From contig JAIBBZ010000010.1 in assembly GCA_019694435.1 (NCBI GenBank), positions 1 through 64,000 of the forward strand: a stretch of 64,000 nt of DNA, in the 5' to 3' direction. A model generated the notes under the pieces. It saw only the letters and a program-made list of their open reading frames with translations, did not search any database and was not told where the DNA came from. The stretch is from Pirellulales bacterium. Lineage in GTDB: Bacteria; Planctomycetota; Planctomycetia; Pirellulales; JAEUIK01. Positions 28,429 through 37,171 of the stretch are shown here, one piece after another; within the stretch, counting starts at the first letter, position 1; each line of letters begins with the position of its first letter. The translations under genes were made by a program, and so were the position numbers.

Positions 28429-28736
28429 AGCGCGATGGACTCCTCGCTGCATCTCACGACCAGGCGGCGCAGTTCTTTCGAGCGCGGCCTCGGCGCATAC
28501 CCCTTCGCACGAGGTTGAGGCTGGGCAACGCTAGGTCGCCACTCAGGGGTGGTCAAACACCCAGGCGTTCACCGCACTTTCTTTTGGGCATGAAGCTGGC
28601 GCCGGCGCGGCCAGGTGCTCAAAAGACCCGCGCAGGTGCGCCCGGCGACAACGGTCGTGTGGATTGCAGCGATCGCGGCGATGGATTAGGCTGCCTTGGC
28701 AGTCGACCGACGCTCCTCTCCTCGAGGCATTGATAC
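28429..28736. other. 308-bp divergent intergenic region
   Basis: Lies between the start of the HD/GGDEF gene (minus) and the first DUF1501 gene (plus). No coding frame or strong repeat was found. Promoters for both genes must lie here but none could be placed with confidence. Confidence 0.4.
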
Positions 28737-30206
28737 GTGCGCGTCTGTCCCCAGCCGCAACTCGCCCATCCGCACGTCGACCGCCGCACGGCGATTCGCG
28801 CCGGCGCCATCGGCCTGCTCGGCCTGGGCATGAATCACGTTTGGGCGCTGCGCTCCGCAGAGCTGCGCGCTGCGGATTTGAGCGACCGCGGCCCGGCCCC
28901 TCGGGCCAAGAACGTCATCTACATCTTTCTTTCCGGTGGGTTGGCCCAGCACGAGAGCTTCGATCTCAAGCCCGAGGCTCCAGACACCGTGCGCGGCGAA
29001 TTTCGCCCGATCGCCACGCGCACGCCCGGCATCGAGATCTGCGAGCACCTGCCGTTGCTGGCCGAGCGTAGTCGGCACTGGGCCTTGGTCCGCTCGCTCA
29101 CGCATCCTTACAACGATCACTCGCAGGGGCATCACGTGATGCTCACCGGCCGGACGCCGCTGCCCCCGGGTTTCGACGGCACGCGCCCGCGGCCGGGCGA
29201 CTGGCCTTCGATCGCTGCCACGGCCGGCGCAGCAACCCGTCCGCGAAACAACCTGCCGCCGGCGGTCGTGTTGCCCGAGGTGCTGATCCATCGCACGGGC
29301 CGCGTGATCCCCGGGCAGTTCGCCGGCGAAATGGGCGCACAACGCGACCCCTGGTTCGTGAATGCCTCGCCGTTCAACGGAGTCAGTTACGGCGCTTATC
29401 CCGAATATGGTTTTCACCACGAGCGCGGGAGCGAGAATCCGTCGTCGCTGGTGTTTCAGGCACCGAATTTGGCGCTGCCCGAGGGACTCGTTCGCCAGCG
29501 GATCGATGGCCGAGTCTCGCTCTTGGAATCGATCGAACGGCAGCGGGCCGATCTGGAACTGACCGCCGAGACAGCCGAGTTCGACCGATTCCGGCAACAA
29601 GCGGTGTCGCTGCTGGCCGATCCCCAGACGCGCGACGCGTTCGACGTCGTACAGGCCGATGCGGCCGTGCTCGATCGCTACGGCCGCAACACGTTCGGCT
29701 GGTCGCTGCTGATGGCACGGCGATTGGTCGAGGCAGGCGTCAACCTGGTGCAGGTCAATCTAGGTAACAACGAAAGTTGGGACACGCATCAATCGGCTTG
29801 GCCCAATCTGAAAAACTTCCTGCTCCCGCCGACCGACCGCGCCGTATCAGCGCTACTCGATGATCTCGATGCGAGCGGTCTGCTCGACGAAACGCTGATC
29901 GTGATGGCCGGCGAATTCGGTCGCACGCCCAAGATCTCGACGATTCCTGGCGCGGGCGAACCCGGCCGCGATCACTGGGGGGCCGTGCAATCGGTCTTTC
30001 TGGCCGGCGGCGGCGTGCGCGGAGGCACGGTCATCGGCGCTTCGGACCGCAATGGCGGCCATCCGGCCGCCGATCCCCAATCTCCCGAGAATCTCGCGGC
30101 CACCATCTATCACGCGCTCGGCATTCCACCGACCGCCAATTGGCACGACGCCGTGGGCCGGCCGCATCACGTGTACTTCGGCGAACCCATCGCCGGGTTG
30201 ATGTGA
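28737..30206 (+). CDS. DUF1501 protein with Tat-like signal
   Basis: 489 residues from the GTG at 28737. The N-terminus DRRTAIRAGAIGLLGLG has a twin-arginine pattern. The rest is a DUF1501 (sulfatase-like) domain: AKNVIYIFLSGGLAQHESFD, LKPEAPDTVRGEF, NDHSQGHHVMLTGR, ARRLVEAGVNLVQVN, ESWDTH, ETLIVMAGEFGRTP and GRDHWG. The family has the alkaline-phosphatase fold but its reaction is unknown; it is often linked with PSCyt/DUF1553 genes in planctomycetes, which are absent here. The C-terminus FGEPIAGLM is family-typical. It converges with the phosphodiesterase gene with 31 bp between stops. Confidence 0.85.
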   Translation: MRVCPQPQLAHPHVDRRTAIRAGAIGLLGLGMNHVWALRSAELRAADLSDRGPAPRAKNVIYIFLSGGLAQHESFDLKPEAPDTVRGEFRPIATRTPGIEICEHLPLLAERSRHWALVRSLTHPYNDHSQGHHVMLTGRTPLPPGFDGTRPRPGDWPSIAATAGAATRPRNNLPPAVVLPEVLIHRTGRVIPGQFAGEMGAQRDPWFVNASPFNGVSYGAYPEYGFHHERGSENPSSLVFQAPNLALPEGLVRQRIDGRVSLLESIERQRADLELTAETAEFDRFRQQAVSLLADPQTRDAFDVVQADAAVLDRYGRNTFGWSLLMARRLVEAGVNLVQVNLGNNESWDTHQSAWPNLKNFLLPPTDRAVSALLDDLDASGLLDETLIVMAGEFGRTPKISTIPGAGEPGRDHWGAVQSVFLAGGGVRGGTVIGASDRNGGHPAADPQSPENLAATIYHALGIPPTANWHDAVGRPHHVYFGEPIAGLM

Positions 30207-30237
30207 AGCGTCATCGTCGCGACGGCGATCGCGGTCT

Positions 30238-31863
30238 TCAGTCGAGGTAGCCCAGGTTGCGCAGCCGCGCCAAGATGGCGGCCTCTTCATCGACTGCGTT
30301 GTCCGGAAGCGACAAGGGCTGGCTCGACGGTGGCAGCGTCCCCTGGCGCGCGTCGAACAGCAGGCTGGGACACATGCCGGTCAAGACCTGGCCCTGCATC
30401 TCCTCGCCACCCGGCAATCCGAGCAGGCGCAGAATGGTCGGGGCCACGTCACGCATCTCCGCCTCGTGCATCTCGCCGCCGGCGGCGCCGGGCACATCGA
30501 GCATCAACACGCCCGCTGCACGGTGCGTGCCCGTCAGGCTCGGGTCGGGCCGCATCAGCTTGTGGCCGCGATCGAAGCGATGCCGGGTGTGAAACCCGTC
30601 GGCCGGAATACCGATGATATCGGGCCAGCCGTGCTCAACCGGGTCGCAGTCAAAGCGTTGGGCCGACCGAAAAACCTCGGAAAAGAGCGGCTCGTCCGTA
30701 TCGGGGTGCCGGGCCTCGCCGAGCGCGGCCAACACCTCGGCGGCGACTTGCTCTTCTTGAGCCGGAGTCACGAGCGGACCTTCGCCGAAGCGCCGGGCGC
30801 CGTGCAGGTAGACCAGCGCACCAAGATTGCAGTGGGCCGAAAACGCAACCGTGCGGCGCCAGTCACACGGCAGTAGACCGGCCAGCGACTTCTTGACGCT
30901 CGCCGCGCTGCCGTCGCGCGACAGGTGGCGGCGCGCCCATTTGCGCAACTTGAGCCAGCTGCGGTGGCCGCGAAACAAAAAGCCTTGCGACCAGGTCTGG
31001 TCGTACAACAACCCGCGCCGGCGCAGCAGCTCAGGCATCGAGATTTTTTCCCGGAACGGGCCGAATCCGTGGTCGCTCAAGACCATCGCACCCGCGCCGC
31101 GACGTTGCGCGAGCTCGAGCAGTTCGCCGACCGCCGCGTCGAGCGCGACGAAGGCGCGTCTGAGTACCTGGCTCCAGGCCGTAGGTGCCTGCCCGCCGAC
31201 GCCCGCCAGCAAGTGCCACGCGCGGTGTTGCAGTGCGTCGAGCGCCTGGAACTGCACGAGCAGCAATCGCCAATCGGGGCGCTGCTCGTCGGCCACGCGC
31301 GCGGCGGCGCTGCGGTCGAGAAAATCGCGCTCGGTGGCGGCCACGCGGATCGCCAGCTCGTCGAGCGACTCCGGCGGCCGTTCCCAGATCGTGTCCAGGC
31401 TGAGCTCGATGCCTCGACGGCGCAGGGCGTGCCGGAAGTCGGGGTACGGTGCGAGCGCCGCCTCGGCCGATGGCCAGTCGATGCCGCCAACAATCAATCC
31501 GCGCGGATCGTCCAGGGCGGCCGTCATCGGCACGTTGAGCGAGATAACCTCAGCACCGCAGGACAGCGCCCGCGCCAAGAAGCTCGGCCGGCGCAAATCG
31601 CGCGCTTGCTGCAGACACAGGGCACTATGGCTGCAGTCGAGCCGGCGATAGTCGAACACGCCGTGCAGCTCCGGCCCACACCCGGTGAGAAATGTGGACC
31701 AAGCCGTGGGTGTAATGGCCGGTCGCGTGGAGTTGAGATTGGCCAGTGCCGCCGTGCGCAGCAGCGTCCGCAGGTTCGGCATCACTCCGGCCTCGGCCAG
31801 CGGCAACAGCACGTCGTACGTCGCGCCGTCGAGTCCCAGAATCAGGAGCCGCTCCAGCCTCAT
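30238..31863 (-). CDS. type I phosphodiesterase / nucleotide-pyrophosphatase-fold protein
   Basis: 541 residues. The alkaline-phosphatase superfamily pattern is clear: LILGLDGATYD (metal-site Asp12), TPTAWSTFLTG (nucleophile Thr in the loop at 51-54), SDHGFGPF (Asp264-His265) and a late GTHRAAGVLM (His447). There is no signal peptide. Proteins of this type in bacteria hydrolyse phosphodiesters or transfer phospho-groups to glycans and lipids. Its ATG overlaps the stop of the methyltransferase gene (ATGA), so the two are translationally coupled. It is the last gene of a minus-strand unit with the methyltransferase and the membrane protein. Confidence 0.82.
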   Translation of the reverse strand: MRLERLLILGLDGATYDVLLPLAEAGVMPNLRTLLRTAALANLNSTRPAITPTAWSTFLTGCGPELHGVFDYRRLDCSHSALCLQQARDLRRPSFLARALSCGAEVISLNVPMTAALDDPRGLIVGGIDWPSAEAALAPYPDFRHALRRRGIELSLDTIWERPPESLDELAIRVAATERDFLDRSAAARVADEQRPDWRLLLVQFQALDALQHRAWHLLAGVGGQAPTAWSQVLRRAFVALDAAVGELLELAQRRGAGAMVLSDHGFGPFREKISMPELLRRRGLLYDQTWSQGFLFRGHRSWLKLRKWARRHLSRDGSAASVKKSLAGLLPCDWRRTVAFSAHCNLGALVYLHGARRFGEGPLVTPAQEEQVAAEVLAALGEARHPDTDEPLFSEVFRSAQRFDCDPVEHGWPDIIGIPADGFHTRHRFDRGHKLMRPDPSLTGTHRAAGVLMLDVPGAAGGEMHEAEMRDVAPTILRLLGLPGGEEMQGQVLTGMCPSLLFDARQGTLPPSSQPLSLPDNAVDEEAAILARLRNLGYLD

Positions 31864-32642
31864 CGCCGGGCCCTCGCTCCGACGCCATGCGGAGCGGCCA
31901 TGCGCGGCTGTCCCGCATCGACCAGCGCGCCGGTGAACCCGCCTTGCTCGCCGGTTGCCGGTTGCGGCAAATTGATCACAAACCGCGCGCGGTAATACTC
32001 GCCCGCGCGGTTGCGCTCTTCACGGCTGCGCAGGGGGGAGACAAGCACCTGCTTGAGCCGTTGTCGCCAGGGTCGGCTTGCTTCCTGGCGATCGAGCCAA
32101 CCTTGGAACGCTTCGATCAGTTGCCCCGCTTGTTCGGCGAACCGCGTCGCGACCGGCGCCCGACAACCGATGCCGAAAACCGTGTGCGGGAACTTGTCGC
32201 GGCCCTGCCACACCACGACCGAAGCCGCCAGCGGCGCGAGCAGCCGCTCGATGCATGCCGGAGTGAACCGCCAGTAGTCGGCCGGGTGATTGTGCACGCG
32301 AAACTCCATGGGCACCGCGACCAGCAAGATGCCGCCAGGAGCCAGCACGCGAATCAATTCTTCGACCGCGCGGCGCGCCTCGAAGACGTGTTCCAGCGTG
32401 TCGACACAGATGGCCGTCGGCACGCTGCCGTCGGCCAATTGCAGATGGCCCAAGTCTTCGATCCGGTCGACGCCCGGCCCGGGTCGCATGTCGCAGCCCA
32501 CGTAGTCCCGGCCGGGAAAGAATCCGCGGAGATCGCCCGAGGCGTCGCCCGGCACCTGGAAAGCGCCGAATTCGTAGATCGGCGCCGCGAGCGGCATGAC
32601 TTGGGCTGCCAGTTCGACGAAAGCACGTACGTTCTCGCGCAT
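31860..32642 (-). CDS. class I SAM-dependent methyltransferase
   Basis: 260 residues from the ATG at 32642 (MRENVRAFVELAAQVM). The Rossmann fold is recognisable though divergent: IYEFGAFQ (motif I region), VGCDMRPGPGVDRIEDL (motif II), DGSVPTAICVDTLEHV (motif IV, post-binding acidic residues) and LAPGGILLVAVPM (motif VI). It resembles the Methyltransf_11 type acting on small molecules or glycan intermediates. The stop overlaps the downstream phosphodiesterase start by 4 bp, and 32 bp separate it from the upstream membrane protein. The substrate is unknown; the neighbours suggest a glycan or lipid-linked product. Confidence 0.82.
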   Translation of the reverse strand: MRENVRAFVELAAQVMPLAAPIYEFGAFQVPGDASGDLRGFFPGRDYVGCDMRPGPGVDRIEDLGHLQLADGSVPTAICVDTLEHVFEARRAVEELIRVLAPGGILLVAVPMEFRVHNHPADYWRFTPACIERLLAPLAASVVVWQGRDKFPHTVFGIGCRAPVATRFAEQAGQLIEAFQGWLDRQEASRPWRQRLKQVLVSPLRSREERNRAGEYYRARFVINLPQPATGEQGGFTGALVDAGQPRMAAPHGVGARARR

Positions 32643-32674
32643 GTTCAAGGCTCGCTTGTGTGGAGGGTTATCGC

Positions 32675-34258
32675 TCAGGGCCGGACGACGCCGTCCAGCG
32701 CCGCCAGGCGTTCGGGATACAGGGCATAGATTTCGACGGTCTTCGTGGGGGCCGCGTGGGGCAACGGGAAGCTGGCGACCTGCCGGCCCATCGTCGCTAC
32801 GAGCCACGCCAAGGTCCGGCTACGAGCGCTATCGAGCACCAGCTCACGCCGCTCGACAACCAGGTAACGCAAGCGCGGGTCGGACAGTGCCGTGGCCGCG
32901 CGGTCGAACCGGTAGGTGGGTCGGCCCGAGTACAACAAAGTCCAGCCGCGGGTATCGAGCACGCTGCCCGAGGTGGGCAGTGCTCGCAGCCACTCGCCCG
33001 CAGCGCGATGCGCACCGCGACTGGCGTGCGGATGCGCGACCAACAGGGGAGCCGCCATCGACGCGGCCACGGCCGCCACGACGGAAACCTTCAGCCTCGC
33101 GCTACGCTGCGCGGTTAAGTCGACGAGCGCCACCGCGCCGAGCCCCGCGAACAGCGCCGTGGGCACGGCCAACAGCACCAGGTGCCTGGCCGACAGATAT
33201 CCGGCGCGCGTGGCCACGTAGGCAGCGGCTGCCAGCGTGACGCCCGTCAAGGCAGCGCAAAACGGCCACACAAGCGCAGTGCGAATGTTGCGACGGCCGA
33301 TCGCGATTCCCGCGACCCCCAGCAACAATGCCGGAATGCCGGTCGCCGCAGGCAATTCCTGAGCCAGTTCGGCCAGCGCCATGCGCGCCCCAAAGGCCCG
33401 GCGGCTATCGCTGCGCTCTTTGTCGTCGAGCGCCAGGGGCTCGCCGCTGGGAAGCCGCAGCGCCATCGCCTGGTGATCGGCTTCCTGCTGGTGCACCCGA
33501 TCGACCTGGCGTGCTCGCGGAGGCTGTTGATGGACCGACAACTGCAAGATCAGTCGCACAGCCGAACCCTCGGAACCGAGCGCCCAGGCCGTCGCTGCGT
33601 GAGCCACGACGCATGCCAGCCCAACCGCCAGCGCCACGCGCGCCAGGCGCTGCCCCCGCGCCGGCCAGTTCGCCGCCGGCAAGAGCGCTGCGGCCGCGAC
33701 CGCGATTGGTGGAATCAGCCAGGCCTCGGTGCGCAATTGCGTGGCTACGCCGGCGACCAGGCCGGCGAAGCCCAATGCACGCCCGCCGCCGGCCCCCAAG
33801 CCCGATATGATCGCCGACAGCGCCGTCAGCGCCAGGCAAAGATGCACGGCGTCGGCCTGACCGTCGGCACCCAACAGAGGAATCGTTCCCGAGGCCGTCA
33901 TCACGGCGCAACCGGCCAGCGCGACCCGCGGCGAGGTCAGTTGTACGAGCAGCGCGTATAGCGGCACGCTTGCCAGCACGACCGCCATCCCGGCCAGTGC
34001 TTGAGCGGTCCGTGCCCAGTCGTTCGGGTCGGCGGCCAGGGCCCGCACGCGCGCGACGTGCGCCGTGGCCAGCAGCGCCGCGGCCGCGGCCTCGTCTTCG
34101 CCGCCGAGCGCGGCGCGGCCTTCCTGATTCAAGCGCTGGGCAAGCTCGACGACGCGCACGACGTCCTGCGCCGGAGTTGCTGCCTGGCTCAAGAGCCAGG
34201 CTTGAACGCCGAGCGACAGCAGTACCAGCGCGCCGAGATGAATCCAATGCAGCCGCAT
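32675..34258 (-). CDS. multi-pass membrane protein, glycosyltransferase family 39-like
   Basis: 527 residues with about ten hydrophobic segments (first LGALVLLSLGVQAWLLS, then VVLASVPLYALLVQL, LALTALSAII and others) and a C-terminal soluble part (about 430-527). The topology and segments such as PLYALLVQLTSPRVALAGC and GVATQLRTEAWLIPPIAV resemble planctomycete GT39/ArnT-like proteins, which move sugars from polyprenyl carriers at the outer face. The usual early acidic residue is present in AQDVVRVVELAQ (Asp32), but the QHPLYP motif is missing. First gene of the minus-strand unit with the methyltransferase and phosphodiesterase-fold protein. Confidence 0.7.
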   Translation of the reverse strand: MRLHWIHLGALVLLSLGVQAWLLSQAATPAQDVVRVVELAQRLNQEGRAALGGEDEAAAAALLATAHVARVRALAADPNDWARTAQALAGMAVVLASVPLYALLVQLTSPRVALAGCAVMTASGTIPLLGADGQADAVHLCLALTALSAIISGLGAGGGRALGFAGLVAGVATQLRTEAWLIPPIAVAAAALLPAANWPARGQRLARVALAVGLACVVAHAATAWALGSEGSAVRLILQLSVHQQPPRARQVDRVHQQEADHQAMALRLPSGEPLALDDKERSDSRRAFGARMALAELAQELPAATGIPALLLGVAGIAIGRRNIRTALVWPFCAALTGVTLAAAAYVATRAGYLSARHLVLLAVPTALFAGLGAVALVDLTAQRSARLKVSVVAAVAASMAAPLLVAHPHASRGAHRAAGEWLRALPTSGSVLDTRGWTLLYSGRPTYRFDRAATALSDPRLRYLVVERRELVLDSARSRTLAWLVATMGRQVASFPLPHAAPTKTVEIYALYPERLAALDGVVRP

Positions 34259-34676
34259 CGCCGTCCTTGGCCTTTAGGTTGCAGGCACGCCGCGCCTGCA
34301 GCATGCGGTGCAGGGTGGGGCGAGGACGGCAGACTACCCCTCGGGCAAAGCTAGCGTCAATCGGGTTTTGGCGGTGGTGGCAAACCTTGCCGAGTGGGCG
34401 GTCTTTTCGCGTTTGCCAAGGCATTTCTGGGCCGCTGCAGCACGGCCGCCACGGCCCAACGGCTGCGTGTGCACGGTGCCACGGCGGGGCAAGATGCTAG
34501 CAATCAGGCCGTAGTAGATTCTTGCCGGGCCGGCGGCCGAAACTGGTGTTGTGGGATGGGCGGACGCGACGCGCCTGTCTCTGCGAGCGTGCTGCGCGTC
34601 AAGGATGCCGCGCCGACGCACGAGCCCGCCTTGGGCCAAACCCCCTCCGACGCTATCCTGGGCGACCCTCGCAGCG
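34259..34676. other. 418-bp divergent intergenic region
   Basis: Between the starts of the GT39-like gene (minus) and a membrane protein (plus). It contains a 21-bp inverted repeat TGCAGGC-N7-GCCTGCA at 34280-34300, 22 bp upstream of the GT39-like start, which may be an operator or a leader hairpin. No credible coding frame was seen. Confidence 0.45.
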
Positions 34677-35813
34677 ATGCCGCTTCGTCCCGAAGATCAG
34701 CGCGACGACCGCCGGCGCCGCCAGCAGTCGCCCGCGTCCGTGGCTCCCGGTTCGAACGGCGAAGGCAACAGCGCCGCTGCGACCACCGCCGCCGTTCGAC
34801 CGCGAACGGGCACGAAGCCTCCCCGCGCGAAAGCCACGAGCATGGTCACTTCGCCACGCGTCATCGACCTGGTGCCCAAGAGCTTTGTCGCCTGGGGACT
34901 GATCGCCCTGGGCGGCGCCGCGCTCATCAGCGGGCTCGAAGGTCTGTACCTGGCGTCGTCCGCGCTCGCCGGTCGCACCACCGACGGCACCGTCGCCGCA
35001 TTCGACCTCGACCACGAAGGCAGCCTGGCCACCTGGTTCTCGTCGTTCCTGCTGCTGGTCGCGTCGGTGTTGGCGCTCGTGGTCTACACCGTCCGCAAGC
35101 AACGGCCCGACGACTATCACGGCCGCTACCGCGTCTGGATGTGGGCCTGTTTGTGCTGGCTGGTGATGAGCATCGACGAAAGCTCGAGCCTGCACGAGGC
35201 CTTCAAAGAGCTGATGTTCATCGCCACGAGCCAGCGCCTCGTCGGCGACGGTTCGATCTGGTGGATGATTCCCTATACCCTGGTGCTGGGCGGCGTCGGC
35301 GTCCGGCTGGTGCTCGATCTGCGTGCCTGCCGCCTGGCCATCGCCACGTTCGTCGCCGCCGGCATGTGCTTCGCCGCTGCCGTGCTCGCGCAGCTCGACC
35401 TGATCGTGATCGGCGCACAGTTGCAGGCGATTGCCCTGGAAGAGGGCTTGGAAATGTCCGGCGACTTGCTGCTGGTGCTGACGATGGGTCTCGCCGCGCG
35501 GCACGTGATTCTCGATGCCCAGGGCTTGCTCGCGCCAGCCAAGAAGGCTGCGGCCAAGTCCACGGAACCCGAGCAGCGCAAGCTCAAGGACGGCCGCAAA
35601 GCATCGATTCACGGCGCACACAGTACGCCGCCCGAGCCCAAGCAAGGCAGCGGCACCCCCGCGCGTCCTGGGGCACAGTTGAACCGCTCCAACGCGGCGG
35701 TCAGCTCTTCGCGCTACAACGAAGAATTCGACGAGGAAGACGACGGCGACGATCACCGGATGTCGCGTGCCGAGCGCAAAGCCTTGCGGCGGATGCGTCG
35801 CGACGGGCGTTAA
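34677..35813 (+). CDS. integral membrane protein of unknown function
   Basis: 378 residues from the ATG at 34677. A polar, charged N-terminus (about 60 residues, Arg- and Ser-rich) precedes six predicted membrane helices between about 65 and 280 (SFVAWGLIALGGAALISGL, WFSSFLLLVASVLALVVYTV, MWACLCWLVMSIDES, MIPYTLVLGGVGVRLVL, LAIATFVAAGMCFAAAVLA, MSGDLLLVLTMGLAA). The C-terminus is a long charged tail with an acidic patch (NEEFDEEDDGDD) and a basic end (RAERKALRRMRRD). The pattern SIDESSSLHEAF and IALEEGLEM has acidic residues inside membrane-near helices. No family recognised. Its stop overlaps that of the next gene. Confidence 0.72.
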   Translation: MPLRPEDQRDDRRRRQQSPASVAPGSNGEGNSAAATTAAVRPRTGTKPPRAKATSMVTSPRVIDLVPKSFVAWGLIALGGAALISGLEGLYLASSALAGRTTDGTVAAFDLDHEGSLATWFSSFLLLVASVLALVVYTVRKQRPDDYHGRYRVWMWACLCWLVMSIDESSSLHEAFKELMFIATSQRLVGDGSIWWMIPYTLVLGGVGVRLVLDLRACRLAIATFVAAGMCFAAAVLAQLDLIVIGAQLQAIALEEGLEMSGDLLLVLTMGLAARHVILDAQGLLAPAKKAAAKSTEPEQRKLKDGRKASIHGAHSTPPEPKQGSGTPARPGAQLNRSNAAVSSSRYNEEFDEEDDGDDHRMSRAERKALRRMRRDGR

Positions 35814-36592
35814 TTCGCCGCCGCCATCCGGTGGCTGTCCAAAAACTCGCGGATCGCCTTCCGCAGCTCGGGACGCATCACACAGGTCGTGTGCGTAGCG
35901 CCGGGCACCTCGATGACCGGCACATCGCCGCGCACCTCGTGCAGGCGCCGGACGCCGTCGATCAGGCGGTCCTGGTCGCCCACCACGCAGATGAACGGTA
36001 CGCGAATGCCCTCGAGCTGCTCGCGCGTGATCGTCAGGCCGAGAAATCCGCGCATGCAGGCCGCCAACGGAGTCGCGGCGTCAGCCTCGCCGCGCAGCGC
36101 CTCGAGCCAGCCGGTCTCCGTGGGCGGCTCGCGCCAACCCATGCCGCCGACGACGGCGCTGCGCACACGTTCGGGATGCTCGGCCAGCGCCTTGAGCGTG
36201 ATCATGCCGCCCATCGAATAGCCGACGAAGTGCGCCTGATCGATGTGCAGGTGATCGAGCAGCCGGATGGCGTCCTGCTCCATCTCGGCGCCGTAGGCCT
36301 TCGGCGCGAGCGGTTTGTCGCTGCCGCCGTGCCCGCGATTGTCCAACGTGATCACGCGGTACTCGTCGGCCAGGGCCGCAATCACGCCGGGCAACCGCCA
36401 GTTGAGCGCGCCCGAGGCCGAATAGCCGTGGATCAACAGCACGGGTTCGCCATCGGCTGGGCCGTCGATCGTGTAGCGAATCTTCACGCCGGCCGAGTCA
36501 AAATTCGCCTGCTCGACCGCCGCCGCCTGACCCATCATCGATAGACTCGCGAGCGCGGCGAGAATTGGCATCCAGTCGGTTCGACGTGGCAC
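35810..36592 (-). CDS. exported alpha/beta-hydrolase
   Basis: 260 residues from a GTG at 36592 with a GGAG ribosome site 7 nt upstream. A signal peptide (WMPILAALASLSMMGQAAA) leads to a canonical alpha/beta-hydrolase: LLIHGYSAS (oxyanion strand), DNRGHGGSD, the nucleophile elbow VGYSMGG (Ser126), the acid in VVGDQDRL (Asp206 or 208), and His234 in PGATHTT. The triad is complete. This group includes esterases, lactonases and haloperoxidase-like enzymes; the substrate is not evident. Its stop shares bases with the membrane protein stop. Confidence 0.85.
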   Translation of the reverse strand: MPRRTDWMPILAALASLSMMGQAAAVEQANFDSAGVKIRYTIDGPADGEPVLLIHGYSASGALNWRLPGVIAALADEYRVITLDNRGHGGSDKPLAPKAYGAEMEQDAIRLLDHLHIDQAHFVGYSMGGMITLKALAEHPERVRSAVVGGMGWREPPTETGWLEALRGEADAATPLAACMRGFLGLTITREQLEGIRVPFICVVGDQDRLIDGVRRLHEVRGDVPVIEVPGATHTTCVMRPELRKAIREFLDSHRMAAAN

Positions 36593-36708
36593 GGTAGACT
36601 CCTGGCTCGATATTTCCGCCCCCGGGGCCGGGTCATTATGGCGGACGCCAGCCGCTGGACCAATCCGCCCCGGGGACGACGCCCGTTTCTCCCGAGAGGT
36701 GGTCGAAG

Positions 36709-37053
36709 ATGTCGATCTATGCCCAAACGGTGCTGCTGTTGCTCTGTTCGAACGTCTTCATGACGTTTGCCTGGTACGCGCATCTGAAGAACCTGGCCAC
36801 GGCGCCCTGGTATCTTGCCGCGCTGGCCAGTTGGGGCGTCGCGCTCATCGAATACCTGTTCCAGGTGCCGGCCAATCGCATCGGCTATACGGCGCTGTCG
36901 CTCGGGCAGCTCAAGATCCTCCAAGAGGTCATCACCCTGAGCGTGTTTGTGCCGTTTTCGGTCGTGTACATGCGCGAAGGGCTCAAGCTCGACTACCTGT
37001 GGGCCGGGTTGTGCCTGCTCGGCGCGGTGTTTTTCATGTTCCGTGGGCAGTAA
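36709..37053 (+). CDS. DUF486 / DMT-superfamily small membrane protein
   Basis: 114 residues with four hydrophobic segments (TVLLLLCSNVFMTFAWYA, WYLAALASWGVALIEYLF, VITLSVFVPFSVVYM, YLWAGLCLLGAVFFMF). The motifs FMTFAWYAHL, EYLFQVPANRIGY and LKILQEVITLSVF are diagnostic of DUF486, a half-size relative of drug/metabolite transporters that would work as a dimer. The gene starts 117 bp from the divergent hydrolase and ends 118 bp before gltX. Substrate unknown. Confidence 0.9.
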   Translation: MSIYAQTVLLLLCSNVFMTFAWYAHLKNLATAPWYLAALASWGVALIEYLFQVPANRIGYTALSLGQLKILQEVITLSVFVPFSVVYMREGLKLDYLWAGLCLLGAVFFMFRGQ

Positions 37054-37171
37054 TTGGGCCGCACGCGGCGGCGTCCTAGTCGCATTCCGGCAGCCTTGGT
37101 AAAACGCCGTACTTTGCCCGGCCGGCGCCCGCGACGGCCACCGCCCAACGACCCCAGCGACGTAGCGAGCC

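Noticed and set aside
34394..36544. A 716-residue plus-strand frame overlapping a membrane protein and an exported hydrolase
   Set aside because: It is Arg-rich with no domain, and both overlapped genes have signal or membrane segments and motifs.
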